Source of the DNA: a bacterium
Lineage (GTDB): Bacteria > Latescibacterota > UBA2968 > GCA-2709665
Direction: 5' to 3'
Length of the DNA: 13,706 nucleotides
Assembly: GCA_027619145.1 (NCBI GenBank)
Contig: JAQCGA010000039.1
Span: 1 to 13,706, forward strand
In this document: positions 1 through 6,555 of the stretch, piece after piece
Position numbering within the stretch: position 1 is the stretch's first letter
Layout: every line of letters starts with the position of its first letter
Notes under the pieces: generated by a model
The model's input: the letters and a program-made list of their open reading frames with translations, nothing else
Databases searched by the model: none
Told to the model about the DNA's origin: nothing
Program-made: the position numbers and the translations under genes

Positions 1-2820
1 GGCTTGCCAACTTTGAGCGATCCGACGGGGATAGCTGTACACCGTATCATCAATACAATTATCGCACCTGCTGTACAGACAAATATTCATTTGCGACTAT
101 TGCTGATTGCAAAGCTCGTGCACCTTTCTATCGAGTACGGCAATTCCGCATATTCGGCTGTAGGGTATGGCTTTTATGGAATCATCTTTGCGGGTAATCC
201 GGATGGTATGGAAATCGCTGACCGCATGTCGATCCTTGCACTTACATTGACGGAACAGGTCGATTCGAAAGGGACTCGGGCCTGTGTTGACGTTCTGGTG
301 TACGCTTTGTTGAAGCCGTGGAGGGAGCACCTGGCCAGCAGCTTGGATCCGATTCGCAAAGGGATTCAGGCAGGTATTGAGGTGGGAGATATTGAATGGG
401 CTGGACGCCTGATGTGTTTCTATAATACTTTTGCCTCCCTCACGGGGCGAGAGCTAAATCGATTGGATAGCGAGGTTGCATCCGACAATGAATTCCTTGC
501 CCGTCATGGCCTGGCGGTTATTCTCCGGTGGAACGCGTGCTACCGGCAGTTCATCCTGAATCTGCTGAGCAGGTCGAAGACCCCGCATCTCCTGGCTGGG
601 GAAGGATACGATGAAACTCTTTCCCTTGAAAAAGATATTGCGAGCAACGATCGAAATTTCATATTCCTGATTTATATGTTCAAGCTGATCCTGGCATATG
701 TGTTCGGAAAGTATCGGCTGGCGTGCGAATGCGCTGAAAAGGCCGAAGCGTATCTGGATGGTGTGCCGGGTATGATTTTTATATCCATCCTTCCATTTTA
801 CAGGTCTCTGGCTCTGCTGGCCGTCTATCCGGAGAAGACGGAACAGGAACAAAAGTGTATTCTTGACACCGTTTCCGGCAATCAAAAAAAGATAGAGGAT
901 TGGGCTGAATATGCGCCGATGAACCATTTGCACAGATATTGGTTGGTGGAGGCTGAGCGGGCGCGCGTGCTGGGGCAGGACCGGGAGGCGGGGGAGTTTT
1001 ACGACCGGGCGATTGAGCTGGCGCGGGAACACAGGTACGTGAATGAAGAAGCGCTGGCGAACGAGCGGGCGGGGTATTTTTACGAGAACCGGAACCGACC
1101 GCGGTTTGCAGAGGTGTATGTGCGGGAGGCATACCGGCTGTATGAGGTGTGGGGGGCGAAAGCCAAGACGGACGATCTGGCCACACGTTATCCGGCGTGG
1201 GTGGGCAGCCGGCCGGCAGTGGCCGGTGTGCGGGGGAAGGTGGATACGGATGTGATGGTTCGGGTGAACGAGACGTTTTCGAGCGCGCCGATTGCAGGAG
1301 AGATGCTACGGGGGTTGATGGAGATTGTGATGGAGAACGCCGGGGCGCAGCGGGGTTTGCTTCTGCTCCGGAAACACGGGCGCTGGGTTCTGGAAGCTGA
1401 GGCGGAGACCGATCCTTTCCGTGTGGAGGTGCTGCAATCGGTTCTGGTGGAACCCGGAAGCGATGGGGTTCTTCTGGCCCACAGCGTGGTGCAGTATGTG
1501 GTTCGCACCCGCCAGAATGTGCTGCTGGACGACGCTGCGGCAGATCCGGTGTTCGGGGAAGACCCGTATATTCGGGAGCGGCAGTTGCGGTCTTTACTGG
1601 GGATTCCGATTTTGCACCTGGACCAGGTGCTGGGACTGCTGGTTCTGGAGAATGGGCTCACGCGTGGCGTTTTCTCCGAGGCGCGGCTGCATGTGCTCAA
1701 CCCGATTGCGTCGCAAATGGCGGTGTCGCTGGCCCATGCGCTGCAGTACGAGGAGCAGGTGCAGCAGTTCGGATATCTTTACCGGCTGCGGTCTGCGCTG
1801 GGGGAGGGCCTGTCGGGAGAGGAGATGGTGCAGCGGGCCGGAGAGATTCTTTACGAGGTGTTGCTCAATCCGGGCGGTGTGGGTGTGCAGATCGAGTACG
1901 ATGGGCGCGTTTGGAGCCGGGGGGAAAGCGACTGCCCGGAATATGTCGGCTACTCGCGTCCCATCCTGTGGGGAGGCCGGAAGCGCGGTGCGCTGCAGGT
2001 TTTCTCCAGTGTGGAATTGGACGAACCGGCGAAGCGCATTTTTCTGGACGAAACAGCCGGACAGCTTTCGAGGGTGCTGGAAGCGCGGGATCTGCAGATG
2101 CAGTTGTTCCAGACAGGCCGCCTGGTGGCGTTGGGTGAAATGGCGGCGGGGGTGGCGCACGAGTTGAACCAACCGCTGACGGCGATTGTGACGACGGCGG
2201 GAGATGTACGGATGCGGCTGGCCGAGAGGGTAGGGCTTTCGGAGGCGCAGTTGAAAGAGATGATGGGAGACGTGGTGGGATTTGCGCAGCGGATGGCGGA
2301 GACGGTGGATCATTTACGGGTATTTTCGCGAGAGACACCAGAAAAGGAGGGAGGGGCACCGTTTGAGGTAAATGAATGTATACGGTACAGTCTGAAGCTG
2401 GTTGGAACCCAACTGGAGAAACACGGGGTGGAGCTGGACCTGGAGCTGGGAACGGATTTGCTGGATGTGGTGGGACATTCGCAGCGGATGGAGCAGGTTT
2501 TTCTGAATCTGCTGGGCAATGCGCGGGATGCGCTGGACGAGAGAGAACAGGATGAGAAGCGGGTGAGCGTGCGGACATTTTGTGAGGAGGGGTGGGTGGT
2601 TGCGGAGGTGTCGGACAACGGAGTGGGGATTGAGGTGGACCAGGTGAGGCGTGTGTTCGACCCGTTTTTTACGACGAAGGGTGCCGGGAAGGGGACCGGT
2701 CTGGGGCTGTCGATCTCGTATGCGATTGTAAAAGAGCACGGAGGGGAGATCGTGTGTGAAAGCGTTGAAGGGGAAGGGACGCTGTTCCGGGTGAGGCTTC
2801 CCGGGAAGGAGACGGCGTGA
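1..2820 (+). CDS. Sensor histidine kinase with ATPase/TPR-like region and GAF domain (5' partial)
   Basis: This is the C-terminal part of a large cytoplasmic sensor kinase; the frame is open at base 1, so the true start lies upstream. Numbering residues from the TTG at base 4, residues 1-300 are helical and resemble the region after the ATPase module in AAA-ATPase/multisensor kinases (family knowledge). A TPR-like stretch covers about 310-395 (LVEAERARVLG, YDRAIELARE). A GAF domain spans about 417-585. The kinase core is complete: H-box with phospho-acceptor His719 (GVAHELNQPLTAI), N-box with Asn839 (NLLGNARDAL), DNGVG at 871 and GTGLGLS at 897. No transmembrane segment is visible. It probably autophosphorylates and passes phosphate to the next gene's receiver, whose ATG overlaps its TGA. 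A Ser/Thr kinase domain may lie upstream, as in related hybrids, but cannot be seen. The stimulus is unknown. Composition shifts near base 950. Confidence 0.93.
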   Translation, partial: GLPTLSDPTGIAVHRIINTIIAPAVQTNIHLRLLLIAKLVHLSIEYGNSAYSAVGYGFYGIIFAGNPDGMEIADRMSILALTLTEQVDSKGTRACVDVLVYALLKPWREHLASSLDPIRKGIQAGIEVGDIEWAGRLMCFYNTFASLTGRELNRLDSEVASDNEFLARHGLAVILRWNACYRQFILNLLSRSKTPHLLAGEGYDETLSLEKDIASNDRNFIFLIYMFKLILAYVFGKYRLACECAEKAEAYLDGVPGMIFISILPFYRSLALLAVYPEKTEQEQKCILDTVSGNQKKIEDWAEYAPMNHLHRYWLVEAERARVLGQDREAGEFYDRAIELAREHRYVNEEALANERAGYFYENRNRPRFAEVYVREAYRLYEVWGAKAKTDDLATRYPAWVGSRPAVAGVRGKVDTDVMVRVNETFSSAPIAGEMLRGLMEIVMENAGAQRGLLLLRKHGRWVLEAEAETDPFRVEVLQSVLVEPGSDGVLLAHSVVQYVVRTRQNVLLDDAAADPVFGEDPYIRERQLRSLLGIPILHLDQVLGLLVLENGLTRGVFSEARLHVLNPIASQMAVSLAHALQYEEQVQQFGYLYRLRSALGEGLSGEEMVQRAGEILYEVLLNPGGVGVQIEYDGRVWSRGESDCPEYVGYSRPILWGGRKRGALQVFSSVELDEPAKRIFLDETAGQLSRVLEARDLQMQLFQTGRLVALGEMAAGVAHELNQPLTAIVTTAGDVRMRLAERVGLSEAQLKEMMGDVVGFAQRMAETVDHLRVFSRETPEKEGGAPFEVNECIRYSLKLVGTQLEKHGVELDLELGTDLLDVVGHSQRMEQVFLNLLGNARDALDEREQDEKRVSVRTFCEEGWVVAEVSDNGVGIEVDQVRRVFDPFFTTKGAGKGTGLGLSISYAIVKEHGGEIVCESVEGEGTLFRVRLPGKETA

Positions 2821-3362
2821 TGAGCGAATACGAAAATCCTATCGGCCTTTCCATTCTGGTGATTGACGACGACCCGGCCATTCTCCGGTCCGTGAAGAAT
2901 TATCTCGAAGCGCGGGGGCACCGGGTGCGCACGGCGGAAACCGGAGAGGAAGGGCTGGCGGCGCAGGCGCGTGAGGCCGCCGATATTGTGATTACGGATG
3001 TGAAGATCCCGGGCATGGACGGGTTCGGAGTGCTGGGAGAAGTACGGCGCCAATGGCCGGATACGGAGGTGATTATGATTACGGCCTATGGAGAAGTAGA
3101 AATTGCGGTGCGGGCGATGCGGGGGGGCGCTTTTGATTTTTTTCCGAAGCCGTTTGAGGTTCAGAACCTGTCTGCGGCGCTGCAGCGAACGGTGCGGTTC
3201 CAGATGCTGCGGCGCGAGAAGGATCGCTACCGGAAGCGGTTGGAGCAGGCGGCGAGTATGGGCCGGCGTCGATATGGGCTTTCGGCCATTATGGGGGAGA
3301 GCAAATCGATCCGGGACGTGCGGATGCTGATTGAAGAGGTGTGCCGGTCCGATTCGATTTAA
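2820..3362 (+). CDS. NtrC-type response regulator, receiver part ended by in-frame TAA
   Basis: This is the receiver and linker of a sigma-54-dependent response regulator. The ATG at 2820 overlaps the kinase TGA (TGATG) with AAGGAGA 7 nt upstream, so the pair is translationally coupled; GTG at 2817 is an alternative start. Counting from ATG 2820, the acidic pocket is in VIDDDP, the phospho-acceptor is Asp60 (TDVKIPGMDG), the switch Thr is 88 (MITAYGE) and the conserved Lys is 110 (FPKPF). A coiled linker follows, then the beginning of the AAA+ domain (IMGESKSIRDVRMLIEEV). Codon 181 is TAA. The same frame continues immediately with VLVQGETGTGKE, so the break is one nonsense codon and not an indel. 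As it stands the product is a 180-residue receiver without an output domain. It could act as a phosphate sink or be non-functional; readthrough or a sequence error is equally possible. Confidence 0.85.
   Translation: MSEYENPIGLSILVIDDDPAILRSVKNYLEARGHRVRTAETGEEGLAAQAREAADIVITDVKIPGMDGFGVLGEVRRQWPDTEVIMITAYGEVEIAVRAMRGGAFDFFPKPFEVQNLSAALQRTVRFQMLRREKDRYRKRLEQAASMGRRRYGLSAIMGESKSIRDVRMLIEEVCRSDSI
3360..3362 (+). other. In-frame TAA interrupting the sigma-54 activator gene
   Basis: The codons read GAT TCG ATT TAA GTA CTG GTA CAG. The reading frame before and after is the same, and the protein sequence is family-like on both sides (CRSDSI, then VLVQGETGTGKE). In this family the position is usually a small residue such as Thr just before the Walker A strand. 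TAA also ends the PIN toxin gene in this window, so general reassignment of TAA to an amino acid is unlikely. Confidence 0.85.
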
Positions 3363-3401
3363 GTACTGGTACAGGGGGAGACGGGCACGGGCAAGGAACT
3401 G

Positions 3402-4274
3402 GTGGCGCAGGCCATTCATTACGAGAGCGCCCGGGCGGCGGGACCGTTCGTGGCGGTGGACTGTTCGGCGACCCCGGAGGCCCTGGTGGAGAGCGCATTC
3501 TACGGGCATGTAAAGGGGGCGTTTACGGATGCTCGGGAGGATCGGAAAGGGTATTTCGAGCAGGCCGACGGGGGCACTCTTTTCCTGGATGAAGTGGGAG
3601 ATATGGCTCCTCCGGTGCAGGCGAAGCTGTTGCGTGCACTGGAGGAGCGGCGCGTACGTCCGGTGGGCGGCGCAACAGAAATTCCGGTGGATGTACGGGT
3701 GATTTCAGCAACGAACCGCGACCTGCCAGGAGCGGTGGCCGCAGGACGGTTCCGGGAGGATCTGTATTACCGGCTGAATGTGTTTGCGGTCCGAGTTCCA
3801 CCGTTGCGGGAGCGGCGGGAGGATGTTCTGGTCCTGGCAAATCATTTCTTGAACGGGTACGCCCGGGAATTGCACAAGCCCCTGCGGGGATTTTCGCCGG
3901 AGGCGGCCGTGCTACTGGCGGCCCACCCGTTTCCGGGCAATGTACGGGAACTGCGCAACCTGGTGGAGCGAGCGGCGATTCTGTGCGAGGAAGGTGAGGT
4001 GGGCGTTGGAGACCTGCGCTTTGATCCGGTCCCGCACTCGGAGCCTTCGTTCGGACCACCGCTCGAGCATGTGGGAGCTCTGGGGAAGTTTCTCCGGTCT
4101 GCGGAAAACCTGGACCTGGCTGAGGCCGAGGCGGAGATGGTCCGGGAGGCCCTGCGCAGATGCGGGGGAAACCAGGTGCTGTCCGCAGGGATGCTGGGGA
4201 TTTCCCGGAATGCGCTGCGGAGGCGAATGGAGCGGTATCGGATAGGGAATGTGGAATACAGAATGGGCGGGTGA
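3402..4274 (+). pseudogene. AAA+ sigma-54 interaction and Fis-type DNA-binding part of the interrupted regulator
   Basis: This is the downstream continuation of the regulator, in the same frame. The region from 3363 is coding-like and carries Walker A (GETGTGKE, 3375-3398); the first conventional in-frame start, GTG 3402, lies after Walker A, so independent translation from it would give an ATPase without its P-loop. CTG 3366 would keep it, but no good ribosome site is seen. Other elements are intact: the sigma-54-contact loop GAFTDA (a variant of GAFTGA), Walker B GGTLFLDEVGDM, sensor I ATNRDL, the arginine-finger region FREDLYYRLNVF, sensor II PGNVRELRN and a C-terminal Fis-type helix-turn-helix (GGNQVLSAGMLGISRNALRR). 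If the TAA were read through, this would be a full 484-residue enhancer-binding activator of sigma-54 promoters. There are no further lesions, so any inactivation is recent. It ends in TGA, 82 bp from the convergent toxin gene. Confidence 0.8.
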
Positions 4275-4356
4275 GTGCTCAGTACCGACGGAATACGGAA
4301 TACTCCGGCTCTCCACCATCCGGAACAGACACCAGAAGTCTCGATGCGCAGCCGGC

Positions 4357-4797
4357 TTACTCCGGGACGCGCACAACAATCCCATCGAGGCGGGCGAAGT
4401 GACGCCGGTCGAATGTATAGGCTGTTGTCATTCCCTGGTCCAGTGCCCAGGCGGCGTTGAAGGCGTCCGCAAAATCAACGTTGTGTTCGGCGTAGTCGGC
4501 AATTGCCTGCAAAACCAGGTTGGCATCGACGACTTCGAGGCCCGGGGTGCCCAGAATTGCCAGGACTTTGGCTTTGATATCCGGACGGGCCAGGTTATAA
4601 AAGGATTCAAGCGTCCAGACAATTTCAGCAATCACAAGAACCCCCGTGACCAGTACAACCTTTCCCCGTCCGGCCCGTCTCAGCAGCCGGTCAACTGCCT
4701 CGGCCTGTTCCGGGACGTCGTTCGTGAGATAGCGCAGAAACAGGTTGGTGTCCACAAAGACACGTTCAGGAGGCGGCGTTTGAGCGTTTTTGGACAT
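4357..4797 (-). CDS. PIN-domain ribonuclease toxin (VapC-like)
   Basis: The product is 146 residues, a normal length for a PIN toxin. PIN proteins are Mg2+-dependent ribonucleases that cut specific RNAs (tRNA or rRNA in well-studied VapC proteins). The acidic active-site set is visible: Asp16 (VFVDTNLFLRYL), Glu58 (VIAEIVWTLE), Asp111 (VDFADAFNAAWA) and Asp130 (AYTFDRRHF). I chose the ATG at 4797 because the PIN fold begins about 12 residues later and GGGAGG lies upstream (CCTCCC on the + strand, 4810-4815). A longer open frame to 4929 would only cover the antitoxin gene in another frame. The gene overlaps the 3' end of the AbrB-type antitoxin by 32 bp, the usual antitoxin-first arrangement with coupled translation. 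It converges on the regulator gene. The RNA target cannot be told from sequence. Confidence 0.9.
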   Translation of the reverse strand: MSKNAQTPPPERVFVDTNLFLRYLTNDVPEQAEAVDRLLRRAGRGKVVLVTGVLVIAEIVWTLESFYNLARPDIKAKVLAILGTPGLEVVDANLVLQAIADYAEHNVDFADAFNAAWALDQGMTTAYTFDRRHFARLDGIVVRVPE

Positions 4798-5017
4798 GTT
4801 TTTTGCGAACCTCCCGGCGGATACTCTCAAAATCCTGAGGGCCTGAGACGGGCACACTGCCTCGCAGGTCCAGGAGCGTTTGGTTGAGCGGTTGGAGCAC
4901 ATAGTCGTTGCCCTGGCGCACGAAGGCAATCCGGTCGCCTTCGCAGATGTTGAATCCTTCCCGGATTGTTCGGGGAAGCGTCATCTGGCCCCGGCGCCCT
5001 ACTTTTGCGATGATCAT
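4766..5017 (-). CDS. AbrB/MazE-fold antitoxin (SpoVT-AbrB swapped-hairpin domain)
   Basis: This is an 83-residue protein. The N-terminal half is a typical SpoVT/AbrB DNA-binding domain (AKVGRRGQMTLPRTIRE, then GDRIAFVRQGNDYVLQPL). The C-terminal half, about 48-83, is charged and probably the toxin-binding tail. AbrB-fold antitoxins bind their PIN partner and repress their own operon as a toxin-antitoxin complex. The ATG at 5017 has AGGAG 10 nt upstream (5028-5032 on the + strand) and a strong promoter with inverted repeats at 5054-5097. The stop lies 32 bp inside the toxin gene, so the two are co-transcribed. No lesions are seen. A free-standing AbrB regulator is conceivable, but the overlap with a PIN gene makes antitoxin by far the better call. 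Confidence 0.9.
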   Translation of the reverse strand: MIIAKVGRRGQMTLPRTIREGFNICEGDRIAFVRQGNDYVLQPLNQTLLDLRGSVPVSGPQDFESIRREVRKKHVQKRSNAAS

Positions 5018-5053
5018 TGTGAAGTGTCTCCTGTTGTTCAGTTATTTTTGTTT

Positions 5054-5096
5054 TGACTGACAAATTTAATAATACCAGTCATTTTTAGATTTGTCA
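5054..5096. promoter_or_regulatory. Interleaved inverted repeats, likely operator of the toxin-antitoxin operon
   Basis: Two perfect inverted repeats overlap the promoter: TGACAAAT (5058-5065) with ATTTGTCA (5089-5096), and TGACTG (5054-5059) with CAGTCA (5076-5081). Their position across the -35 and -10 fits autorepression by an AbrB-type antitoxin/toxin complex. Function is inferred from position only. Confidence 0.5.
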
Positions 5097-5097
5097 A
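5069..5097 (-). promoter_or_regulatory. Sigma-70-type promoter of the toxin-antitoxin operon
   Basis: On the minus strand the sequence is TTGACA (complement of 5092-5097), a 17-bp spacer, and TATTAT (complement of 5069-5074): a perfect -35, ideal spacing and a 5/6 -10. Transcription would begin near 5060, about 45 nt before the antitoxin ATG. Confidence 0.8.
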
Positions 5098-5227
5098 GTA
5101 CCAACCCGGGATTCATATTTTCACGGTGGATATTTCAGAATTGATCGCCGAAGGGCGTGGATGTACTTCAGTGGTTGAGGCGGCCCCTGTCTTTTAAGAA
5201 GTCGAAATGTCCGCCGAAGTAGATGTC

Positions 5228-5264
5228 AGAACCCACCATATGCGGCCAGCGTATCGAGGGTTCT
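5228..5264 (+). repeat. Long imperfect hairpin upstream of the beta-helix gene
   Basis: The arms are AGAACCC (5228-5234) with GGGTTCT (5258-5264) and, after a 3x3 internal loop, ATATGC (5238-5243) with GCGTAT (5249-5254, one G-U pair), closing on a 5-nt loop. A short T run (TTTT, 5264-5267) follows. It could be a weak intrinsic terminator insulating the downstream promoter, or a structured remnant. It lies inside the possible minus-strand fragment. Confidence 0.45.
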
Positions 5265-5281
5265 TTTATGGGTGCCCTGTT

Positions 5282-5312
5282 CGTTTTTGAACATCTATGC
5301 CCGTTTTCGAAC
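5282..5312 (+). promoter_or_regulatory. Tandem 11-mer repeat, candidate activator sites
   Basis: CGTTTTTGAAC (5282-5292) is repeated as CGTTTTCGAAC (5302-5312), 10 of 11 matching, with starts exactly 20 bp apart (about two helical turns). The first copy also forms GTTC-N6-GAAC (5279-5292). They lie about 125-160 bp upstream of the start expected from the -24/-12 element, where enhancer-binding activators usually bind. The binding protein is not known. Confidence 0.4.
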
Positions 5313-5411
5313 TGCTCTGTGCGATTCCAGGCAGTCTGTTGTATTCCTTTTTTCTGCTTGTTTCGCTGGCAAGCTATTGATTTTTATCCCCCTGCACTCT
5401 GCCTGGATGGG

Positions 5412-5427
5412 TTGGCACCCGGTTTGC
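5412..5427 (+). promoter_or_regulatory. Candidate sigma-54 (-24/-12) promoter of the beta-helix gene
   Basis: TTGGCAC (5412-5418), 5 nt, then TTGC (5424-5427) matches the core of the sigma-54 consensus (YTGGCAC-N5-TTGC), with exactly 10 bp between the invariant GG and GC. Mismatches are at the bases after each core. The start site would be near 5439, giving a leader of about 64 nt to the ATG at 5503. A TATACT at 5453-5458 has no good -35 at normal spacing, so a sigma-70 promoter is less convincing. Confidence 0.55.
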
Positions 5428-5502
5428 GCTATCCGGTTTTCGTTCGACCTTCTATACTCTGGTCTGAATCGCATTGCCATCGTACATAAAAGGAGATCTT
5501 CC

Positions 5503-6555
5503 ATGCGCCATTTCCTGATCCTTTCGATTCTGGCTCTCTGGGCCACCGCCGCGCTGGCGCAGACGATCCGCGTGGCGAACAACAACGCAAATGTGCCCAC
5601 GGGGGTTAATATATATCCCACCCTTCAGAAAGCGATCGACGAGGCCACGCCGGGAGATCTTATCCACGTGATTCCCAGTACAACCACTTATGGCAATATT
5701 AAAATTGACAGGCGATTGACCATTCTCGGAATTGGGTTCCATCCGGACAAGGAAGTTGCACTGAAATCGGAGGTTGGAAATGTAAAGTTATCAGAAGGTT
5801 CGGAAGGCACAAGACTCGCCGGCCTGAAAATCAACAGCATCGGCGGCGGGGTCGATAACTTCACGATCGAGAGTTGCCAAACGTCTGAGATTAATTTCTT
5901 TGCCCAAATACCCAATACCGCACTAACACTCAATAATATAGTGATTCGCAATTGTGTCATCACTGGAACTGGAAGAGTCCGGCTGATTCCAAAGGATGCA
6001 AGCAGCAATGTCATCATCAGCAACAACATCTTTATGCAGGCTGCCCTGGTGATTTCGGGCATCACTGGAGTAGTTATTACAAACAACGTGTTCACAGGCT
6101 TGACCGAAGGACCAGAGTCAATCCACGATGGACTGCACAATGCCCTTGTCACGAATAATATTCTCTTTGCCAGGACAGTGAAGGGTTTGGGCTCTTTTTA
6201 CGGGTATAAGAACAATACCTTTCGCAACAATATTGTTTGGGGAAGTGGGGATAATGAGATTCCGACTATTGATGACAACACTGAGAGCAACAACCAGAAA
6301 GGTGTGGATCCTCAATTTGTAAACTTCCCGGAAAAAGGGACGCGATCCTGGTCTTTTGATTTCGACCTCAGGCTCAGGGAAACGTCGCCCGGGAAGAATG
6401 CCGGGGACGACGGCACGGATATCGGGATCTACGGGGGAGTAAATCCATTCGATCCAACCGGGACGCCGCTGCCGTACGTGCAGAGTATTGTTGTGCCCAG
6501 CGCAGTCAAAGTGGGGACAGATTTGAAGGTGACGATTCGGGCGCGGGGGAACTGA
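5503..6555 (+). CDS. Secreted right-handed parallel beta-helix protein
   Basis: The product is 350 residues. The ATG at 5503 has AAAGGAGA just upstream and begins a clean signal peptide (MRHFLILSILALWATAALA, cleavage before Gln20); a longer open frame from 5272 has no such support. The mature part starts with the segment typical of pectate-lyase-like folds (YPTLQKAIDEATPGDLIHV, then RLTILGIGF), followed by Asn-rich repeats (VIISNNIF, VVITNNVF, NTFRNNIVWG) characteristic of right-handed beta-helices, over about residues 30-310. A conserved end segment follows (DIGIYGGVNPFDPTG, VQSIVVPSAVKVGTDLKVTIRARG). No catalytic residues can be assigned; proteins of this kind include polysaccharide lyases, NosD-like proteins and surface structural proteins. 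The frame may have been cut short by loss of one G at 6545-6549. It is the first of three secreted-protein genes in one direction, behind a sigma-54-like promoter. Confidence 0.85.
   Translation: MRHFLILSILALWATAALAQTIRVANNNANVPTGVNIYPTLQKAIDEATPGDLIHVIPSTTTYGNIKIDRRLTILGIGFHPDKEVALKSEVGNVKLSEGSEGTRLAGLKINSIGGGVDNFTIESCQTSEINFFAQIPNTALTLNNIVIRNCVITGTGRVRLIPKDASSNVIISNNIFMQAALVISGITGVVITNNVFTGLTEGPESIHDGLHNALVTNNILFARTVKGLGSFYGYKNNTFRNNIVWGSGDNEIPTIDDNTESNNQKGVDPQFVNFPEKGTRSWSFDFDLRLRETSPGKNAGDDGTDIGIYGGVNPFDPTGTPLPYVQSIVVPSAVKVGTDLKVTIRARGN

Larger units (their letters stand above)
5121..5388 (-). pseudogene. Possible decayed minus-strand coding fragment, unrecognised
   Basis: Read on the minus strand, a frame open from about 5388 ends at the TGA at 5168-5170. 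Its last part (from the ATG at 5239) is protein-like: MVGSDIYFGGHFDF then LKDRGRLNH. If the GGGG run at 5183-5186 is shifted by one base, the reading continues as LKYIHALRRSILKYPP to the TGA at 5121-5123. The GSDIYFGGHF segment resembles a Kelch/beta-propeller strand motif (G-x-x-hY-hGG-x-F), but I do not recognise the gene. There is no convincing start codon or ribosome site, and the upstream part is weak. It may be a remnant of a gene end or of a dispersed repeat; it could also be chance. Confidence 0.3.

Noticed and set aside
1188..1700. Long open frames opposite and alongside the kinase and regulator genes
   Set aside because: They lie on the other strand or shifted frames of clearly conserved GAF, kinase and AAA+ coding sequence, are rich in Arg, Pro and Ser as expected of shadows of GC-rich genes, and show no domain motifs.
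3360..3362. TAA as a reassigned sense codon
   Set aside because: The PIN toxin gene in the same window ends normally in TAA, and other genes use TGA and TAG as ordinary stops.
4253..4303. GGAATAC occurring three times (4253, 4290, 4297) around the regulator stop
   Set aside because: Too short to call a repeat element; a tandem pair and a nearby copy may be chance or a trace of slippage.
4304..4324. TCCGG / CCGGA inverted repeat between the convergent regulator and toxin genes
   Set aside because: Only a 5-bp stem with an 11-nt loop and no T run, so not a supportable terminator.
4249..4887. A 212-residue plus-strand frame over the toxin-antitoxin genes
   Set aside because: It is antisense to the PIN and AbrB genes, whose active-site and fold motifs are clear; its own translation has no recognisable motif or ribosome site.
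5223..5489. An 88-residue plus-strand frame before the beta-helix gene
   Set aside because: Cys/Phe/Pro-rich composition, no ribosome site, and it covers the promoter candidate; the minus-strand reading looks more protein-like.
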